Below, piece after piece: positions 35,354-44,761 of a stretch of 52,479 nt of DNA; within the stretch, counting starts at the first letter, position 1, and each line of letters opens with the position of its first letter. The position numbers were made by a program, and so were the translations under genes. The notes under the pieces are model-generated. The model worked only from the letters and a program-made list of their open reading frames with translations, was not told the origin of the DNA and ran no database searches. Location of the stretch: positions 1 through 52,479 of the forward strand of contig JASHQQ010000300.1 of NCBI GenBank assembly GCA_030039035.1, written 5' to 3'. The DNA is from Acidobacteriaceae bacterium. Lineage in GTDB: Bacteria; Acidobacteriota; Terriglobia; Terriglobales; Acidobacteriaceae.

Positions 35354-36538
35354 ATGAACGCGAACGCCAAAATGCATGGACTGGACGGCACGCTGGTCGT
35401 GCCCGACTGGCCTCCGCTCACGCTGGACGAGGTGCGCGACTTGCTCGATCGATTCTCCGGCTGCGGCGAGCCGCGCGAGATTCTCTCCGTGAGCCCGCGG
35501 CCGTTTTCCGCGGCAAGCGTTGTGCGCACGCGGGGCGGGAAGGTCTTCGTCAAGCGCCAGCATCGCAATGTGCGCGACCGAGAAGGGCTGCTGGAGGAAC
35601 ATCGATTCATCGAGCATTTGCGCGGCAACGGCGCCCCGGCGCCGCAAGTATTGGCGGCGCGCTCCGGCGATACGGCGATCGAGTCCGGCGAATGGACCTA
35701 TGAGGTTCACGAAGTGCCGCAAGGCGCCGATTTTTACGAGGATGCGATCTCCTGGACACCTTTTCGCTCCGTGCACCACGCCTGTTCGACGGGCCAGACA
35801 CTGGCCGGCCTGCATCGCGCGTCACGGCGATACGCGGCTCCGGCAAGACAGCCTCGTCCGCTGGTGGCAAGCTTCACGATCTTTGCCGCTGACGATCCGG
35901 CTGCGGCGACAAAGCGTTACCTGGCCGCGCGGCCGGCTCTGAACAGCGATCGATCGATCCATGCAGCCTGCGACGAGGCACTCGACCTGCTGGCGCCATT
36001 TCACGCCGAGCTCAAGCCGCTTCTGCCTGCGCTCGAACCGATATGGACGCACAATGATTTTCATGCTTCGAATCTGTTCTGGAGCGACACCAGCGCGCAC
36101 GCACGGACCGTGGCGATTATCGACTTCGGGCTCGCCGACCGCACCAACGCTGTCCATGACCTTGCCCATGCCATCGAGCGCAACGTTGTCGAGTGGCTGG
36201 CGCTCGTCGAGAATCCGGACCGGTTCGATGCCGTGCCCGTTCACCTGGGCGATCTCGAAGCCCTTCTTGCCGGATACGAATCGGCGCGTCCGCTTGGCAG
36301 CGAGGAGGCGGCGGCGCTTGCGCCGATGACGGCGCTGTGCCACGCCGAGTTCGCACTCACGGAGGCCGATTATTTTCTCGGTGTGCTGCATTCGAAAGAG
36401 CAGTCGCGCATGGCAGTTCCCAATTACCTGGTGGGACACGCGCGATGGTTTCGCAGCCGCGCCGGCGAGAAACTTCTGAACGGACTGCGCCGATGGGCCG
36501 ATGCGCGGAAAGAGCCGCGGAGAGGCGCACTCCCATGA
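35354..36538 (+). CDS. APH-fold kinase in the TPP-regulated locus
   Basis: 394 aa from ATG 35354; an in-frame extension back to 35126 crosses the hairpin repeats and is rejected. The N-lobe has an invariant-Lys-like KVFVKRQH (K67) and an acidic EEHRFIEHL helix. The C-lobe has the Brenner loop WTHNDFHASNLFW (HNDFHASN 233-240) and the metal motif IIDFGLAD (DFG 257-259). It belongs with aminoglycoside phosphotransferase/choline kinase-like enzymes. Placed between a TPP-switched receptor and PnuT it is most simply a thiamine kinase (a ThiK-like role), trapping thiamine as the phosphate; the substrate has not been shown. It overlaps pnuT by ATGA. Confidence 0.85.
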   Translation: MNANAKMHGLDGTLVVPDWPPLTLDEVRDLLDRFSGCGEPREILSVSPRPFSAASVVRTRGGKVFVKRQHRNVRDREGLLEEHRFIEHLRGNGAPAPQVLAARSGDTAIESGEWTYEVHEVPQGADFYEDAISWTPFRSVHHACSTGQTLAGLHRASRRYAAPARQPRPLVASFTIFAADDPAAATKRYLAARPALNSDRSIHAACDEALDLLAPFHAELKPLLPALEPIWTHNDFHASNLFWSDTSAHARTVAIIDFGLADRTNAVHDLAHAIERNVVEWLALVENPDRFDAVPVHLGDLEALLAGYESARPLGSEEAAALAPMTALCHAEFALTEADYFLGVLHSKEQSRMAVPNYLVGHARWFRSRAGEKLLNGLRRWADARKEPRRGALP

Positions 36539-37128
36539 GCGCAATCGCGAGTTACCTCGGCGCCCACTGGCTGGAGCTCGCGGGGTTCCTTACCACGGCC
36601 GCGGGCATCTGGCTCACGACGCGGCGTCTGCTCGTCTGCTGGCCGGTAACGCTTGCCGCTGACTTTCTTTATCTCGTTGTCTTCTTTCAGACGCGGCTGT
36701 TCTCCGATGCCCTGCTGCAGCTCTTCTTCGTGGCTTTTACCCTTTACGGCTGGTGGCACTGGTGGCGCGGCGTGCGCGAAGAAGGAGCGGTGCGCGTCGA
36801 GCCTCTACGGTGGCCGAATCTCGCCGCCGCCCTGGCCGCGGGCGCGATCGGCAGCCTGTTGCTGGGATCGCTGATGACGCACGTTGGAGCTGCCCTGCCG
36901 CACCTCGATGCTGCGCTCACGAGCTACAGCCTGGTGGCAAGCTGGTGGCAAGCGCGCAAACACACCGCCAACTGGTGGTTGTGGATCGTGGTTGACGTCA
37001 TATACGTCGGCGAGTACATCTACAAGGATTTGCTGCTGACGGCCGTGCTTTACGCGGGCCTTGTGGCGCTGGCCATTCTGGGCCTGCTCGAGTGGCGCCG
37101 CGCGGAAGTCGCCGCAGCCGCCGCATGA
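36535..37128 (+). CDS. pnuT: PnuC-family permease, probable thiamine transporter PnuT
   Basis: 197 aa, overlapping the kinase stop by four bases. Seven membrane segments follow the PnuC plan: LELAGFLTTAAGIWLTTRR, CWPVTLAADFLYLVVFFQ, LFSDALLQLFFVAFTLYGWWHWWRG, and the hallmark NWWLWIVVDVIYVGEYIYKDLLLTAVLYAGL. PnuC homologues controlled by TPP riboswitches move thiamine (PnuT) by facilitated diffusion and need a kinase to trap the product. The neighbouring APH-fold gene supplies just that. Confidence 0.9.
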   Translation: MSAIASYLGAHWLELAGFLTTAAGIWLTTRRLLVCWPVTLAADFLYLVVFFQTRLFSDALLQLFFVAFTLYGWWHWWRGVREEGAVRVEPLRWPNLAAALAAGAIGSLLLGSLMTHVGAALPHLDAALTSYSLVASWWQARKHTANWWLWIVVDVIYVGEYIYKDLLLTAVLYAGLVALAILGLLEWRRAEVAAAAA

Positions 37129-37174
37129 AATCTTCTCCCCCCGCGATTGGCAGGACCGATCAATCCCCAACAGT

Positions 37175-37225
37175 CCGGTTAACCCATCTTTTCTCTTTCG
37201 CCGAGGCGAACGGCAAGGGTGGGAT
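37175..37225. repeat. Degenerate hairpin between convergent genes
   Basis: TTCGCC-GAG-GCGAA (around 37198-37211) within AACCCATCTTT...AAGGGTGGGATT, whose outer bases also pair. It resembles the ATGGG(G)CACC hairpins of the window but is less perfect. It lies between pnuT and the dehydrogenase. Confidence 0.45.
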
Positions 37226-37228
37226 TCA

Positions 37229-38200
37229 TCAATTCCCAACCTGAACTGCATTGCGCAGCGGCTCGCCATTCATGTACCGGCGCAGCTCGCCGGCGGCGAT
37301 ACGCACCGCGTTGGGCGAAAACTGCGGGCTCGATCCGCCGACGTGAGGCGTGATGAAAAGGTTGGGGCAGCTCCAAAGGGGGTGCCCTTCGGGCAACGGC
37401 TCGGGATCGGTGACGTCGAGAGCGGCGCGGATTCTGCCCGCCTGGAGCGCAGCGACCAGCGCATCGGTATTCACCACGGGTCCGCGCGCGGCATTCACCA
37501 AGAGCGCGCCATGGCGCATGAGAGCAAGCTGCGGCGCATCGATGAGCCAACGCGTCTCCGCCGTCGAGGGCACGATGAGCACGATGACATGAGCCTGTGG
37601 AATGAGCGCGTCGAGATCGGCGACGGCGTGCACCCTGGGCTCGCTGCGCGCGTTCCGGGCCACGCGCAGGACCTCGACGCGAAAGGGCGCAAGCATCCGT
37701 TCAATGTCTTTGCCGATCGATCCGTAGCCGGCCAGCAGCACGGTCTTTCCCGTGAGCTCCTCGATCATGACGGGTGGATAGAGTGGGCGGGTGTCGCCGG
37801 TGATCTTTGCGTAATGGGCCGGCAATTCGAAGCGGCGTTTCCAACGCCCCGATTGCTGAATGTCGAAGAACAGGGGAAAGTTCTTCAACATGGCGAGAAT
37901 CACGGCGATCGTCCACTCGGCTGTCGAGATGTTGTGCGCGCCCTGGGCGTTGCAGACGGTCACATGCGGGCCGACGAGGCCCGGAAGCCATTCCGTGCCG
38001 GCGACGAGCGCAAGCACCAGCCTGACGCCGCGAAGATGGGGCCAGGTGCGGACGGCACGCGAAGGATAGGCATCGGGGACCCAGACGTCGATGTCGACGT
38101 CGCGATCCGGTTGTTCAGGCAGGCAAACGAGCTCGACTCCCGCAGGGAATTCGCTCGACAATTCAGGCAGCAATGTTTCGGGGTATCCGACTCGCAGCAT
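37229..38200 (-). CDS. D-2-hydroxyacid dehydrogenase (NAD-binding)
   Basis: 323 aa from ATG 38200; an alternative ATG at 38242 adds 14 residues, and neither start has a clear ribosome site. The Rossmann motif GYGSIGKDIERML, active-site Arg in VNAARGPVVNTDAL, Glu in DVTDPEPLPEGHPLW and His in NLFITPHVGG are all in family order. The N-terminus has only a short catalytic-domain portion. Substrate is not predictable (glyoxylate/hydroxypyruvate-type 2-keto acids are usual). It is last in the minus-strand block after the his operon and aminotransferase. Confidence 0.88.
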   Translation of the reverse strand: MLRVGYPETLLPELSSEFPAGVELVCLPEQPDRDVDIDVWVPDAYPSRAVRTWPHLRGVRLVLALVAGTEWLPGLVGPHVTVCNAQGAHNISTAEWTIAVILAMLKNFPLFFDIQQSGRWKRRFELPAHYAKITGDTRPLYPPVMIEELTGKTVLLAGYGSIGKDIERMLAPFRVEVLRVARNARSEPRVHAVADLDALIPQAHVIVLIVPSTAETRWLIDAPQLALMRHGALLVNAARGPVVNTDALVAALQAGRIRAALDVTDPEPLPEGHPLWSCPNLFITPHVGGSSPQFSPNAVRIAAGELRRYMNGEPLRNAVQVGN

Positions 38201-38297
38201 GGGCTGGTGAACAGGCGTCGCACAGCAGCGCCTGACACCCATGCTACACGCGCGACGCCATGTCCGCGAGAAAAGCAGCCACCTTCGAATCCGGCGC

Positions 38298-39470
38298 TTA
38301 CGAAAAGAATCCGCGCAATGCCTCCACGCAGTCTTCGATCTCCTCAATCGGGATCGCGTAGCCGAAGCGCAGATGCCCTTCGCCCTGCGCTCCGAACACC
38401 ACGCCGGGAATGGTGGCGATGTGCGCCTTCTCGAGCAGGATTTGCGCCGCCGCGCGGCTCTTCCTGTGGATCCTTTCCGCATTGGGAAAGGCATAGAATG
38501 CGCCCGCGGGCGGCTCGCATTCCAGTCCGACTTCGTTCAGGCCGGCAACCAGCAGATCGCGCCGCCTGCGATACTCCTCACGCCGCGCGGCGATCTCGCG
38601 TTCCGGAGTGGCGAGCCCCTGCAGCATGGCGTACTGCACCGGCGTGGCCACGCCATTGGTCGAGTAAAGGACGATCTTGCGCAGCGCCGTCATGAATGGC
38701 TCTCTCGCCACGGCGTAACCGGCACGCCACCCGGTCATGGCATAGGTCTTGGAGAACGTGAAGCACGCGATGGTGCGCTCGGCCATTCCGGGAAGCGAAG
38801 CGATGGACACATGCTCGCCATCGTAGACCAGGTCCTCGTACGCCTCGTCGGCAATCACGATCAGGTCGCGTTCGATGGCGAACGCCGCCACTTCCTCCGC
38901 ATCCGCGCGGGTGAAGACCACTCCGCCAGGATTCTGCGGGGTGTTGTAATAGATGGCGCGCGTCTTCGGCGTGGAGAAGTGCTCGAGTGTCATGCGCAGC
39001 CCGTTGCGCCGCGCGGTGATGGTGGGCACCAGCAGCGGCCGCGCCTGTGTACCGGTGACCAGGTCGCCGATCGGAGTCCAGTACGGCGAGAAGACGAGCG
39101 CGTCGTCGCCGGGATCGAGCACGCTCTGAAAGGCCGCGTACAATCCCTGCGACCCGCCCACGGTGACAAGCACCTCATCTGGAGTCGCATCGATCCTGTT
39201 CTTTGCAGCGAGCTTTTCCGCCAATGCCTTGCGCAAGGGCAGAATGCCGGATGACGGCGCATAATGGGTCTGGTTCTCCGCCAGCGCCTTGATGGCTGCA
39301 TATTTGATCGCGTCGGGCGTTTCAAAGTACGGTTCGCCGCCATGCATGGGATGAACCTTGTGGCCGGCCGCGCGCAGTTCCATCACCTTGTTGCGGATCT
39401 GCACAATGTCGGAGAAGCCCACCTCATCCAGCCGCCTGGCCAGCCGGATTCCGCTCACTCTGGTTGCCAT
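38298..39470 (-). CDS. Class I/II PLP-dependent aminotransferase
   Basis: 390 aa from ATG 39470 (AAGGA upstream). Fold-type I signature: GGEPYFETPD near 44-53, NPGG at 180-183, D208/Y211 for PLP, and Schiff-base K241 in FTFSKTYAMTGWRAGY. Sequence style is the AspC/AlaT/ArAT class. It starts 97 bases after the hisA stop on the same strand, so it may be read from the his promoter, but histidinol-phosphate aminotransferase (hisC) is already present upstream. Confidence 0.9.
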   Translation of the reverse strand: MATRVSGIRLARRLDEVGFSDIVQIRNKVMELRAAGHKVHPMHGGEPYFETPDAIKYAAIKALAENQTHYAPSSGILPLRKALAEKLAAKNRIDATPDEVLVTVGGSQGLYAAFQSVLDPGDDALVFSPYWTPIGDLVTGTQARPLLVPTITARRNGLRMTLEHFSTPKTRAIYYNTPQNPGGVVFTRADAEEVAAFAIERDLIVIADEAYEDLVYDGEHVSIASLPGMAERTIACFTFSKTYAMTGWRAGYAVAREPFMTALRKIVLYSTNGVATPVQYAMLQGLATPEREIAARREEYRRRRDLLVAGLNEVGLECEPPAGAFYAFPNAERIHRKSRAAAQILLEKAHIATIPGVVFGAQGEGHLRFGYAIPIEEIEDCVEALRGFFS

Positions 39471-39567
39471 GATTGCGATTCCTTTCGCCGAAGAGGAACG
39501 AGCCGATGTGATCAGCTTATCCCGGAGCCCGGCCGGGCCTTCGGCGATCTCTCTCCCGTTCGATGCG

Positions 39568-40254
39568 TCAGACGGCCATCGATTCGGTATAAATGGCCAT
39601 TCCTGCCACGGCGTCGACGCCCATCGCGTCGAGGGCATCGACCTCCCGGCGGCTGCGGATACCGCCGGCCACGATGAGCCTCCGCTTCGTCAGGCCGCGC
39701 AATCGCCCGGCGACTGCGATGGGGAAACCCTGCATCAATCCCTCGCCATCGATGTGGGTGTAGAGAAAGCCGCCGACATAAGGCTCAAGCAGCGGAATCG
39801 CCTCGTCCGGTGTCAGCGCCACGTTCTCCTTCCATCCTTTCACGGCGATGGCGCCATTCTTTGTATCGATGCCCGCGACGATGCGATCGGCGCCGATTGC
39901 GCCGGCAAGGGTTGCGGCAAAATCGATGTTCACTCTTGCGTGGCCGTCTCCGGTGGAGAAGAGCGCGGAACCGACGATGAGCCGTCTTGCGCCTGACTCG
40001 AGCACCTGCCGCGCCCGTTCGATGGATCGGATTCCGCCGCCCACCTGGCAGGGCAGGCGCCGCGCAATCGTCGCGACCAGGGCGGTGTTGTCGCCCTGGC
40101 GCAGGGCGGCGTCGAGGTCGATCAATTGCACGAGTGGATACACGGAGAATTTGCCGATCCAGTATTCGAAATCGTCGAACTCGAGGCGCAGTTTTTCTCC
40201 CTGCACGAGCTGAACGATCTTTCCGCCCATAAGATCGATGGATGGGATCAGCAT
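39568..40254 (-). CDS. hisA: HisA, ProFAR isomerase
   Basis: 228 aa, a little short for HisA. A (beta/alpha)8 barrel with the acid/base Asp in the N-terminal IDLMGGKIVQL, a phosphate-binding QVGGGIRS, the second Asp in AGIDTKNGAIAVKGW, and the C-terminal VAGGIRSRREVDAL. The YTHIDGEGLMQG motif departs slightly from the usual YTDISRDGTLQG. It isomerises ProFAR to PRFAR. Start ATG 40254 lies 7 bases after the hisF stop. Confidence 0.9.
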   Translation of the reverse strand: MLIPSIDLMGGKIVQLVQGEKLRLEFDDFEYWIGKFSVYPLVQLIDLDAALRQGDNTALVATIARRLPCQVGGGIRSIERARQVLESGARRLIVGSALFSTGDGHARVNIDFAATLAGAIGADRIVAGIDTKNGAIAVKGWKENVALTPDEAIPLLEPYVGGFLYTHIDGEGLMQGFPIAVAGRLRGLTKRRLIVAGGIRSRREVDALDAMGVDAVAGMAIYTESMAV

Positions 40255-40261
40255 GGCAATC

Positions 40262-41077
40262 TCACTGTACCGGGGCTTCAGCTCCTGACGGAGACCGATG
40301 CACTCCTGGCCGCACCGGTATTCCGGCGCGCGCCAGATCCTGCTTGAGCGCGCGGGCGCTCGATACGCCGAAGTGAAAAATGCTCGCCGCCAGCGCGGCA
40401 TCGGCCTTCCCGCGCGTGAAGACTTCGACAAAATGGTCCACGGACCCCGCGCCTCCCGACGCAATGACCGGAATGTTCACGGCCTCGCTCACCGCCGCGG
40501 TCAGCTCGCAATCGAAGCCGGAGCGCGTGCCGTCGGCATTCATTGAAGTGAGCAGGATCTCGCCCGCGCCCCGCGCCTCGGCTTCGCGCGCCCACTCCAC
40601 GGCGCGCCGCCCCGCCGGCATGCGTCCGCCATGCACGAAGACCTGCGCATCGCGAACGGGATCGGCCGCGGCAGGATCACGGCGCGCGTCGATGGCGACG
40701 ACCACGGCCTGCGCGCCAAAGCTGCGGCCGATGGCCCCGATCAGCGATGGATCGGCGAGCGCGGCGGAGTTCACGCTGACCTTGTCCGCTCCGGCCTCGA
40801 AGACACGGGCGGCATCGTCCGCGCTGCGGATTCCGCCTCCTACCGTGAAAGGAATGAAAAGCTCGCGCGCGGTTCTGCGCACGGTATCGAGCAACATCTG
40901 GCGGCCCTGGTGCGTAGCGGCGATGTCGAGAAGCACGATCTCGTCCGCACCCTCGCGCGCGTGCCGCGCGGCCAAAGTGGCCGGATCGCCTGCATCGACG
41001 AGGTCGACGAACTGCACACCTTTCACGACGCGTCCGCGGTCGACGTCGAGGCAGGCGATGATGCGCCGGGCCAGCAT
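40262..41077 (-). CDS. hisF: HisF, imidazole glycerol phosphate synthase cyclase subunit
   Basis: 271 aa. Starts [23 protein letters not shown], with catalytic Asp 11 (CLDVD) and the second Asp in VVAIDARRD. Phosphate sites TVGGGIRS and ASGGAGS. The C-terminus runs ~15 residues past the usual GIPVR end and continues [12 protein letters not shown], a lineage-specific tail. Its ATG immediately follows the hisH stop codon, so the synthase subunits are coupled. Confidence 0.95.
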   Translation of the reverse strand: MLARRIIACLDVDRGRVVKGVQFVDLVDAGDPATLAARHAREGADEIVLLDIAATHQGRQMLLDTVRRTARELFIPFTVGGGIRSADDAARVFEAGADKVSVNSAALADPSLIGAIGRSFGAQAVVVAIDARRDPAAADPVRDAQVFVHGGRMPAGRRAVEWAREAEARGAGEILLTSMNADGTRSGFDCELTAAVSEAVNIPVIASGGAGSVDHFVEVFTRGKADAALAASIFHFGVSSARALKQDLARAGIPVRPGVHRSPSGAEAPVQ

Positions 41078-41686
41078 TCAGCTTCGCGCCTCCCAGCCGA
41101 GAAAGTTCTTCAGCACCGTGAGACCCGTTTCCCCGGAAAGCTCGGGATGGAACTGGACGCCCATCACGTTGCCCTGCTCGACCGCAGCCGTGAAAGGCTC
41201 GATGTAGTGCGTAATCGCCGCAGCTTCAGCGAAGACCGGGGCCCGGTATGAGTGTGTGAAATAGACGAAGGCTCCTGGTTCGACGGCGGCCAGCAGCCGC
41301 GAGCCGTTGCCAATTTCGAGCGAGTTCCAGCCAACGTGCGGGACCTTGTCGCTGCCCGCGGGAAAGCGCGTGCACTGTCCGGCGAAGTGCGCGAGACCAG
41401 GCTGGCCCGGCGCCTCTGTCGAGCCGGCGAAGAGCCACTGCATGCCCACGCAGATGCCGAGGAACGGCACACCGCGCGCGATGGCGTCGCGGATCGCCGG
41501 AGTGAGGCCGGTCTCGTCCAGCCGCCGCGTTGCGGCGAAATGTCCAACTCCGGGAAGGACGATACGCTCGGCCGGGACGAGCGGCGCGGGGCCGCCGGCG
41601 ACTTCGGTTTCCGCGCCCAGACGATGCAACGCCTTGAGCACCGAGGCAAGATTGCCGGCCTTGTAATCGACTACGGTCACGCGCAT
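41078..41686 (-). CDS. hisH: HisH, glutaminase subunit of IGP synthase
   Basis: 202 aa, class I glutamine amidotransferase. Nucleophile C79 in LGICVGMQ, and H180/E182 in GVQFHPELSG complete the triad. N-terminal VTVVDYKAGNLASV is typical. It supplies ammonia to HisF. Its ATG shares one base with the hisB stop (TGATG). Confidence 0.96.
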   Translation of the reverse strand: MRVTVVDYKAGNLASVLKALHRLGAETEVAGGPAPLVPAERIVLPGVGHFAATRRLDETGLTPAIRDAIARGVPFLGICVGMQWLFAGSTEAPGQPGLAHFAGQCTRFPAGSDKVPHVGWNSLEIGNGSRLLAAVEPGAFVYFTHSYRAPVFAEAAAITHYIEPFTAAVEQGNVMGVQFHPELSGETGLTVLKNFLGWEARS

Positions 41687-42306
41687 CAGAGCAGTCCCTT
41701 GGTCGAAGGCAATATTCGCCCGAGTTGCCGGTCGCGCGAGCAGGCCACACGCAGCGCGCGTGCGAATGCCTTGAAGATGGCTTCGATCTTATGGTGATTG
41801 GAGCGGCCGTACATGGTCTTCACGTGCACGTTGGCCCGCGCGCCGCGGGCGAATCCTGCAAAGAAGTCGGTGACCAGCTCGGTTTGCAGGTCTCCAACCA
41901 GGCGCGTCCTCACCTTCGCATCGACTGCGAAAGCTGCGCGCCCGCTCAGGTCCACCGCGGCGATGGCGAGCGTCTCGTCCATCGGCATGAGAAAATAGCC
42001 GGCACGCAAGATGCCGCGCCTGTCGCCGAGGGCCCGGTCGAAGGCCTCGCCCAGCGCGATCCCCACGTCCTCTACCGTGTGGTGCTGATCCACGTCGAGA
42101 TCCCCGTCACATTTCAGATCGAGATCGAAGGCGCCGTGGCGAGCGAACAGTTCCAGCATGTGATCGAAGAAACGAATTCCGGTCGCAACCTTGTATTTGC
42201 CTCCGCCTTCGATCCTGAGTTGCACGGAAATGCGTGTTTCAGCCGTATTGCGCCCGAACGAGGCAGTGCGTCTGCCGCGCCTCTCCCGAGCTCCCTTCGT
42301 CGTCAT
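41686..42306 (-). CDS. hisB: HisB, imidazoleglycerol-phosphate dehydratase
   Basis: 206 aa, stand-alone dehydratase without the histidinol-phosphatase domain of enterobacterial HisB. Metal-binding [38 protein letters not shown] and [17 protein letters not shown] are intact. Its ATG overlaps the hisC stop as ATGA. The histidinol-phosphatase step must be encoded elsewhere. Confidence 0.95.
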   Translation of the reverse strand: MTTKGARERRGRRTASFGRNTAETRISVQLRIEGGGKYKVATGIRFFDHMLELFARHGAFDLDLKCDGDLDVDQHHTVEDVGIALGEAFDRALGDRRGILRAGYFLMPMDETLAIAAVDLSGRAAFAVDAKVRTRLVGDLQTELVTDFFAGFARGARANVHVKTMYGRSNHHKIEAIFKAFARALRVACSRDRQLGRILPSTKGLL

Positions 42307-43400
42307 TGCAAACCTCCGGCGCCACGCAGCTTTTCCATTGCCTTATTGAGAGCATCGGCGGCATGACGCATCTGCTCCCGCGTTCCGATGGTGATGCGAA
42401 TGCATCCGTCGCAGCCGGGATCGCCCGACCGGTCGCGCACCAGAACCCCCGCGGCGCGCATGCCCGCGACGACCTCCGCATGTTTTGGGCCGATTTCAAC
42501 GAGAACAAAGTTGGCGCGGCTGGGCCAGCGGCGAATTCCGGCGGCGTCGAGCGCGGATTCGAAATCGGCGCGTGCGGCAAGCACTTCGCCGATGTACCAG
42601 TCGACATAGCCGGCTTCCTCCAGAGCCGCCGGCAGGCAGGCGAGCGCAATCGAATTCACACTGTACGGAGAAATGACGCGGCGAATCCAATGCATCGAGT
42701 CCATTGGTCCGACCATCAGACCAATGCGCATTCCGGCCAGACCGTAGGCTTTCGAGAAGGTGCGCGCAACCAGAAGATTCGGCACTTTTCCGACAAGATC
42801 GATGACGGTTTCGCCGTGAAAATGGTAATAAGCCTCATCGACAAACAAAACTGCATGCGGCGCACGGCGGGCAAGTCCGATGATCTGATCGCGCGTTGCG
42901 ACACTGCCCGAAGGGCTGTTCGGATTGGCGATCGCAATCACTCTGGTTCGCGATGTGATTGCAGCGACGAGACGATCGAAAGGGAACTGCAGATCGTTGG
43001 CGGCCTGGACCGTGACCACGCGCGCGTCAGTTACCGAGGCGTAGACCTCGTACATGGCGTACGTGGGCACGGGCAGCAGGAGCTCGTCGTTTGCGCCGAG
43101 ATACGTTGCGAAGAGAACGTGAATGGCCTCGTCCACGCCGTTGGTGAGCACGAGTTGCCCGGGGCGAACGCCTAGATGCGAGCCGACAAGCGCTTCCACG
43201 GATTCGCGTTCCGGATACCGCGTCAGCGCCGATGCGGAGATCTGTCCCAGCACTTCGCGGACTTTCGGCGAGCAGGCCAGCGTATTTTCGTTGAAGTCGA
43301 GGCGCAGCGCGTCGCGGTTGCCGAGCGGAGGGTGATAGGCCTTCATGGCGAGCACACGCGCTCGCGGCACGGGTTGGACGAATGCCCCGGTCCCAGTCAT
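42303..43400 (-). CDS. hisC: HisC, histidinol-phosphate aminotransferase
   Basis: 365 aa. RLDFNENT near 33-40, SRYPE-like TRYPERE, NPNSPSG at 159-165, and the PLP lysine K217 in [16 protein letters not shown]. Converts imidazole-acetol phosphate to histidinol phosphate with glutamate. ATGA overlaps join it to hisD upstream and hisB downstream. Confidence 0.95.
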   Translation of the reverse strand: MTGTGAFVQPVPRARVLAMKAYHPPLGNRDALRLDFNENTLACSPKVREVLGQISASALTRYPERESVEALVGSHLGVRPGQLVLTNGVDEAIHVLFATYLGANDELLLPVPTYAMYEVYASVTDARVVTVQAANDLQFPFDRLVAAITSRTRVIAIANPNSPSGSVATRDQIIGLARRAPHAVLFVDEAYYHFHGETVIDLVGKVPNLLVARTFSKAYGLAGMRIGLMVGPMDSMHWIRRVISPYSVNSIALACLPAALEEAGYVDWYIGEVLAARADFESALDAAGIRRWPSRANFVLVEIGPKHAEVVAGMRAAGVLVRDRSGDPGCDGCIRITIGTREQMRHAADALNKAMEKLRGAGGLQ

Positions 43401-44749
43401 CGAACCTCCTCATGCGCGATCTTCGCGTCCAGCCGCGCACGAATCGCTTCGGCGTGCGCGGTGAGACCTTCGGCCTCGGCCAGCAGCGCCGCCGGGGGTC
43501 CGAGCGATCGCGCGGCCTTCAGACTGTACTCCTGCACTGTGATCAATTTCACAAAATCGTTTACGCTCAGCCCGCTGCGCACCCGCGCCATTCCGCCTGT
43601 CGGCAACGTGTGGTTCGGCCCGGAGATGTAGTCCCCGAGCGGCTGCGCCGACCATGGCCCGACAAAAACAGAACCCGCGTTGCGAACCCATTCGAGGTCG
43701 GCAGCGGAATCGACGGTGAGATGCTCCGGGGCGATGCAATTAGTGATGAACCGAGCTTCGTCGGCGCTGGCGGCGAGCAGGATAAGACCATTGCGTTCCA
43801 GGGCCTGACGGGCCACGGTGTTCCTTCGGCTGCGGACACTGGTCTCGGCAAGAACAGATTTGGCCAAATCGGCGCGTGTCGTAATCAGGATGGCGAGAGC
43901 TTCCGGATCATGTTCGGCTTGCGCGACGAGATCGGCGGCAATGAAGACCGGATCGCCGGTGTCGCTGGCGATGGCGATCTCGGTCGGCCCGGCGAGCATG
44001 TCGATCGCGCAGTCGAAGGCGACCAGCCGCTTGGCCGCGGTGACGTAGAGATTGCCCGGCCCGACGATCTTGTCGACGCGCGGAATGGTATCCGTGCCGC
44101 AGGCGAGCGCAGCGATCGCGTGCGCGCCGCCGAGGCGATAGAATTCCGGAGTCCATGGCCGCTCGAATGTCCCGACCCGCTTTCCGCCGATTTCCGGCGA
44201 GCGGCAGAACTCCGGCATGGAGAGCAGATGCGCCGCCGCAAGTGTTTCCCTCGCCGGCCTGGGCGATACGACAACAATGCGCGGGACGCCCGCCACCAGC
44301 GCGGGAATGACCGTCATGAGCAGTGTGGAAGGCAAAGGATGGCGGCCACCGGGAACGTAACATCCCGCCGAGGAAAGTGGTCTGACCAATTGGCCTGTGG
44401 TGAGGCCTTCGATCGGCGACCGGTTCCACGAAGCCGGCCGCTGCCAATGCGCAAAGATGCGGACCTGCGTTGCCGCCGCGATGAGCGCGGTCCTGAGCCG
44501 CGAGTCGATCGAATCCCATGCTTTCGCCATCTCCGCGGGCGTGACGCGCATCGTCCCGGCGCCGGGAAGACCGTCGAATTTCCGCGCGTAACGCAGAAGA
44601 GCACGATCGCCCCCATGACGCACGCCGGCAATGATGCGGCGCGCAACCGGCAGCACCGACTCGAGTGACGCGGAGCCGCGGTTTTCAAGCCGCGCGATGA
44701 TCTTCGCTGCTTCTTTCGCGCTGCGGCCGCTGGTGCGGATGAGCTTCAT
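43397..44749 (-). CDS. hisD: HisD, histidinol dehydrogenase
   Basis: 450 aa. Starts with MKLIRTS and contains the dehydrogenase core GGRHPLPSTLLMTVIPA, PRVDKIVGPGNLYVTAAKR, GPTEIAIASD, the metal-binding DLVAQAEHDPEALA and NCIAPEHLTV, where the zinc and catalytic His/Glu lie. It oxidises histidinol to histidine with two NAD+. It starts 12 bases after the hisG stop. Confidence 0.96.
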   Translation of the reverse strand: MKLIRTSGRSAKEAAKIIARLENRGSASLESVLPVARRIIAGVRHGGDRALLRYARKFDGLPGAGTMRVTPAEMAKAWDSIDSRLRTALIAAATQVRIFAHWQRPASWNRSPIEGLTTGQLVRPLSSAGCYVPGGRHPLPSTLLMTVIPALVAGVPRIVVVSPRPARETLAAAHLLSMPEFCRSPEIGGKRVGTFERPWTPEFYRLGGAHAIAALACGTDTIPRVDKIVGPGNLYVTAAKRLVAFDCAIDMLAGPTEIAIASDTGDPVFIAADLVAQAEHDPEALAILITTRADLAKSVLAETSVRSRRNTVARQALERNGLILLAASADEARFITNCIAPEHLTVDSAADLEWVRNAGSVFVGPWSAQPLGDYISGPNHTLPTGGMARVRSGLSVNDFVKLITVQEYSLKAARSLGPPAALLAEAEGLTAHAEAIRARLDAKIAHEEVR

Positions 44750-44761
44750 CGTTCGAGCGCC

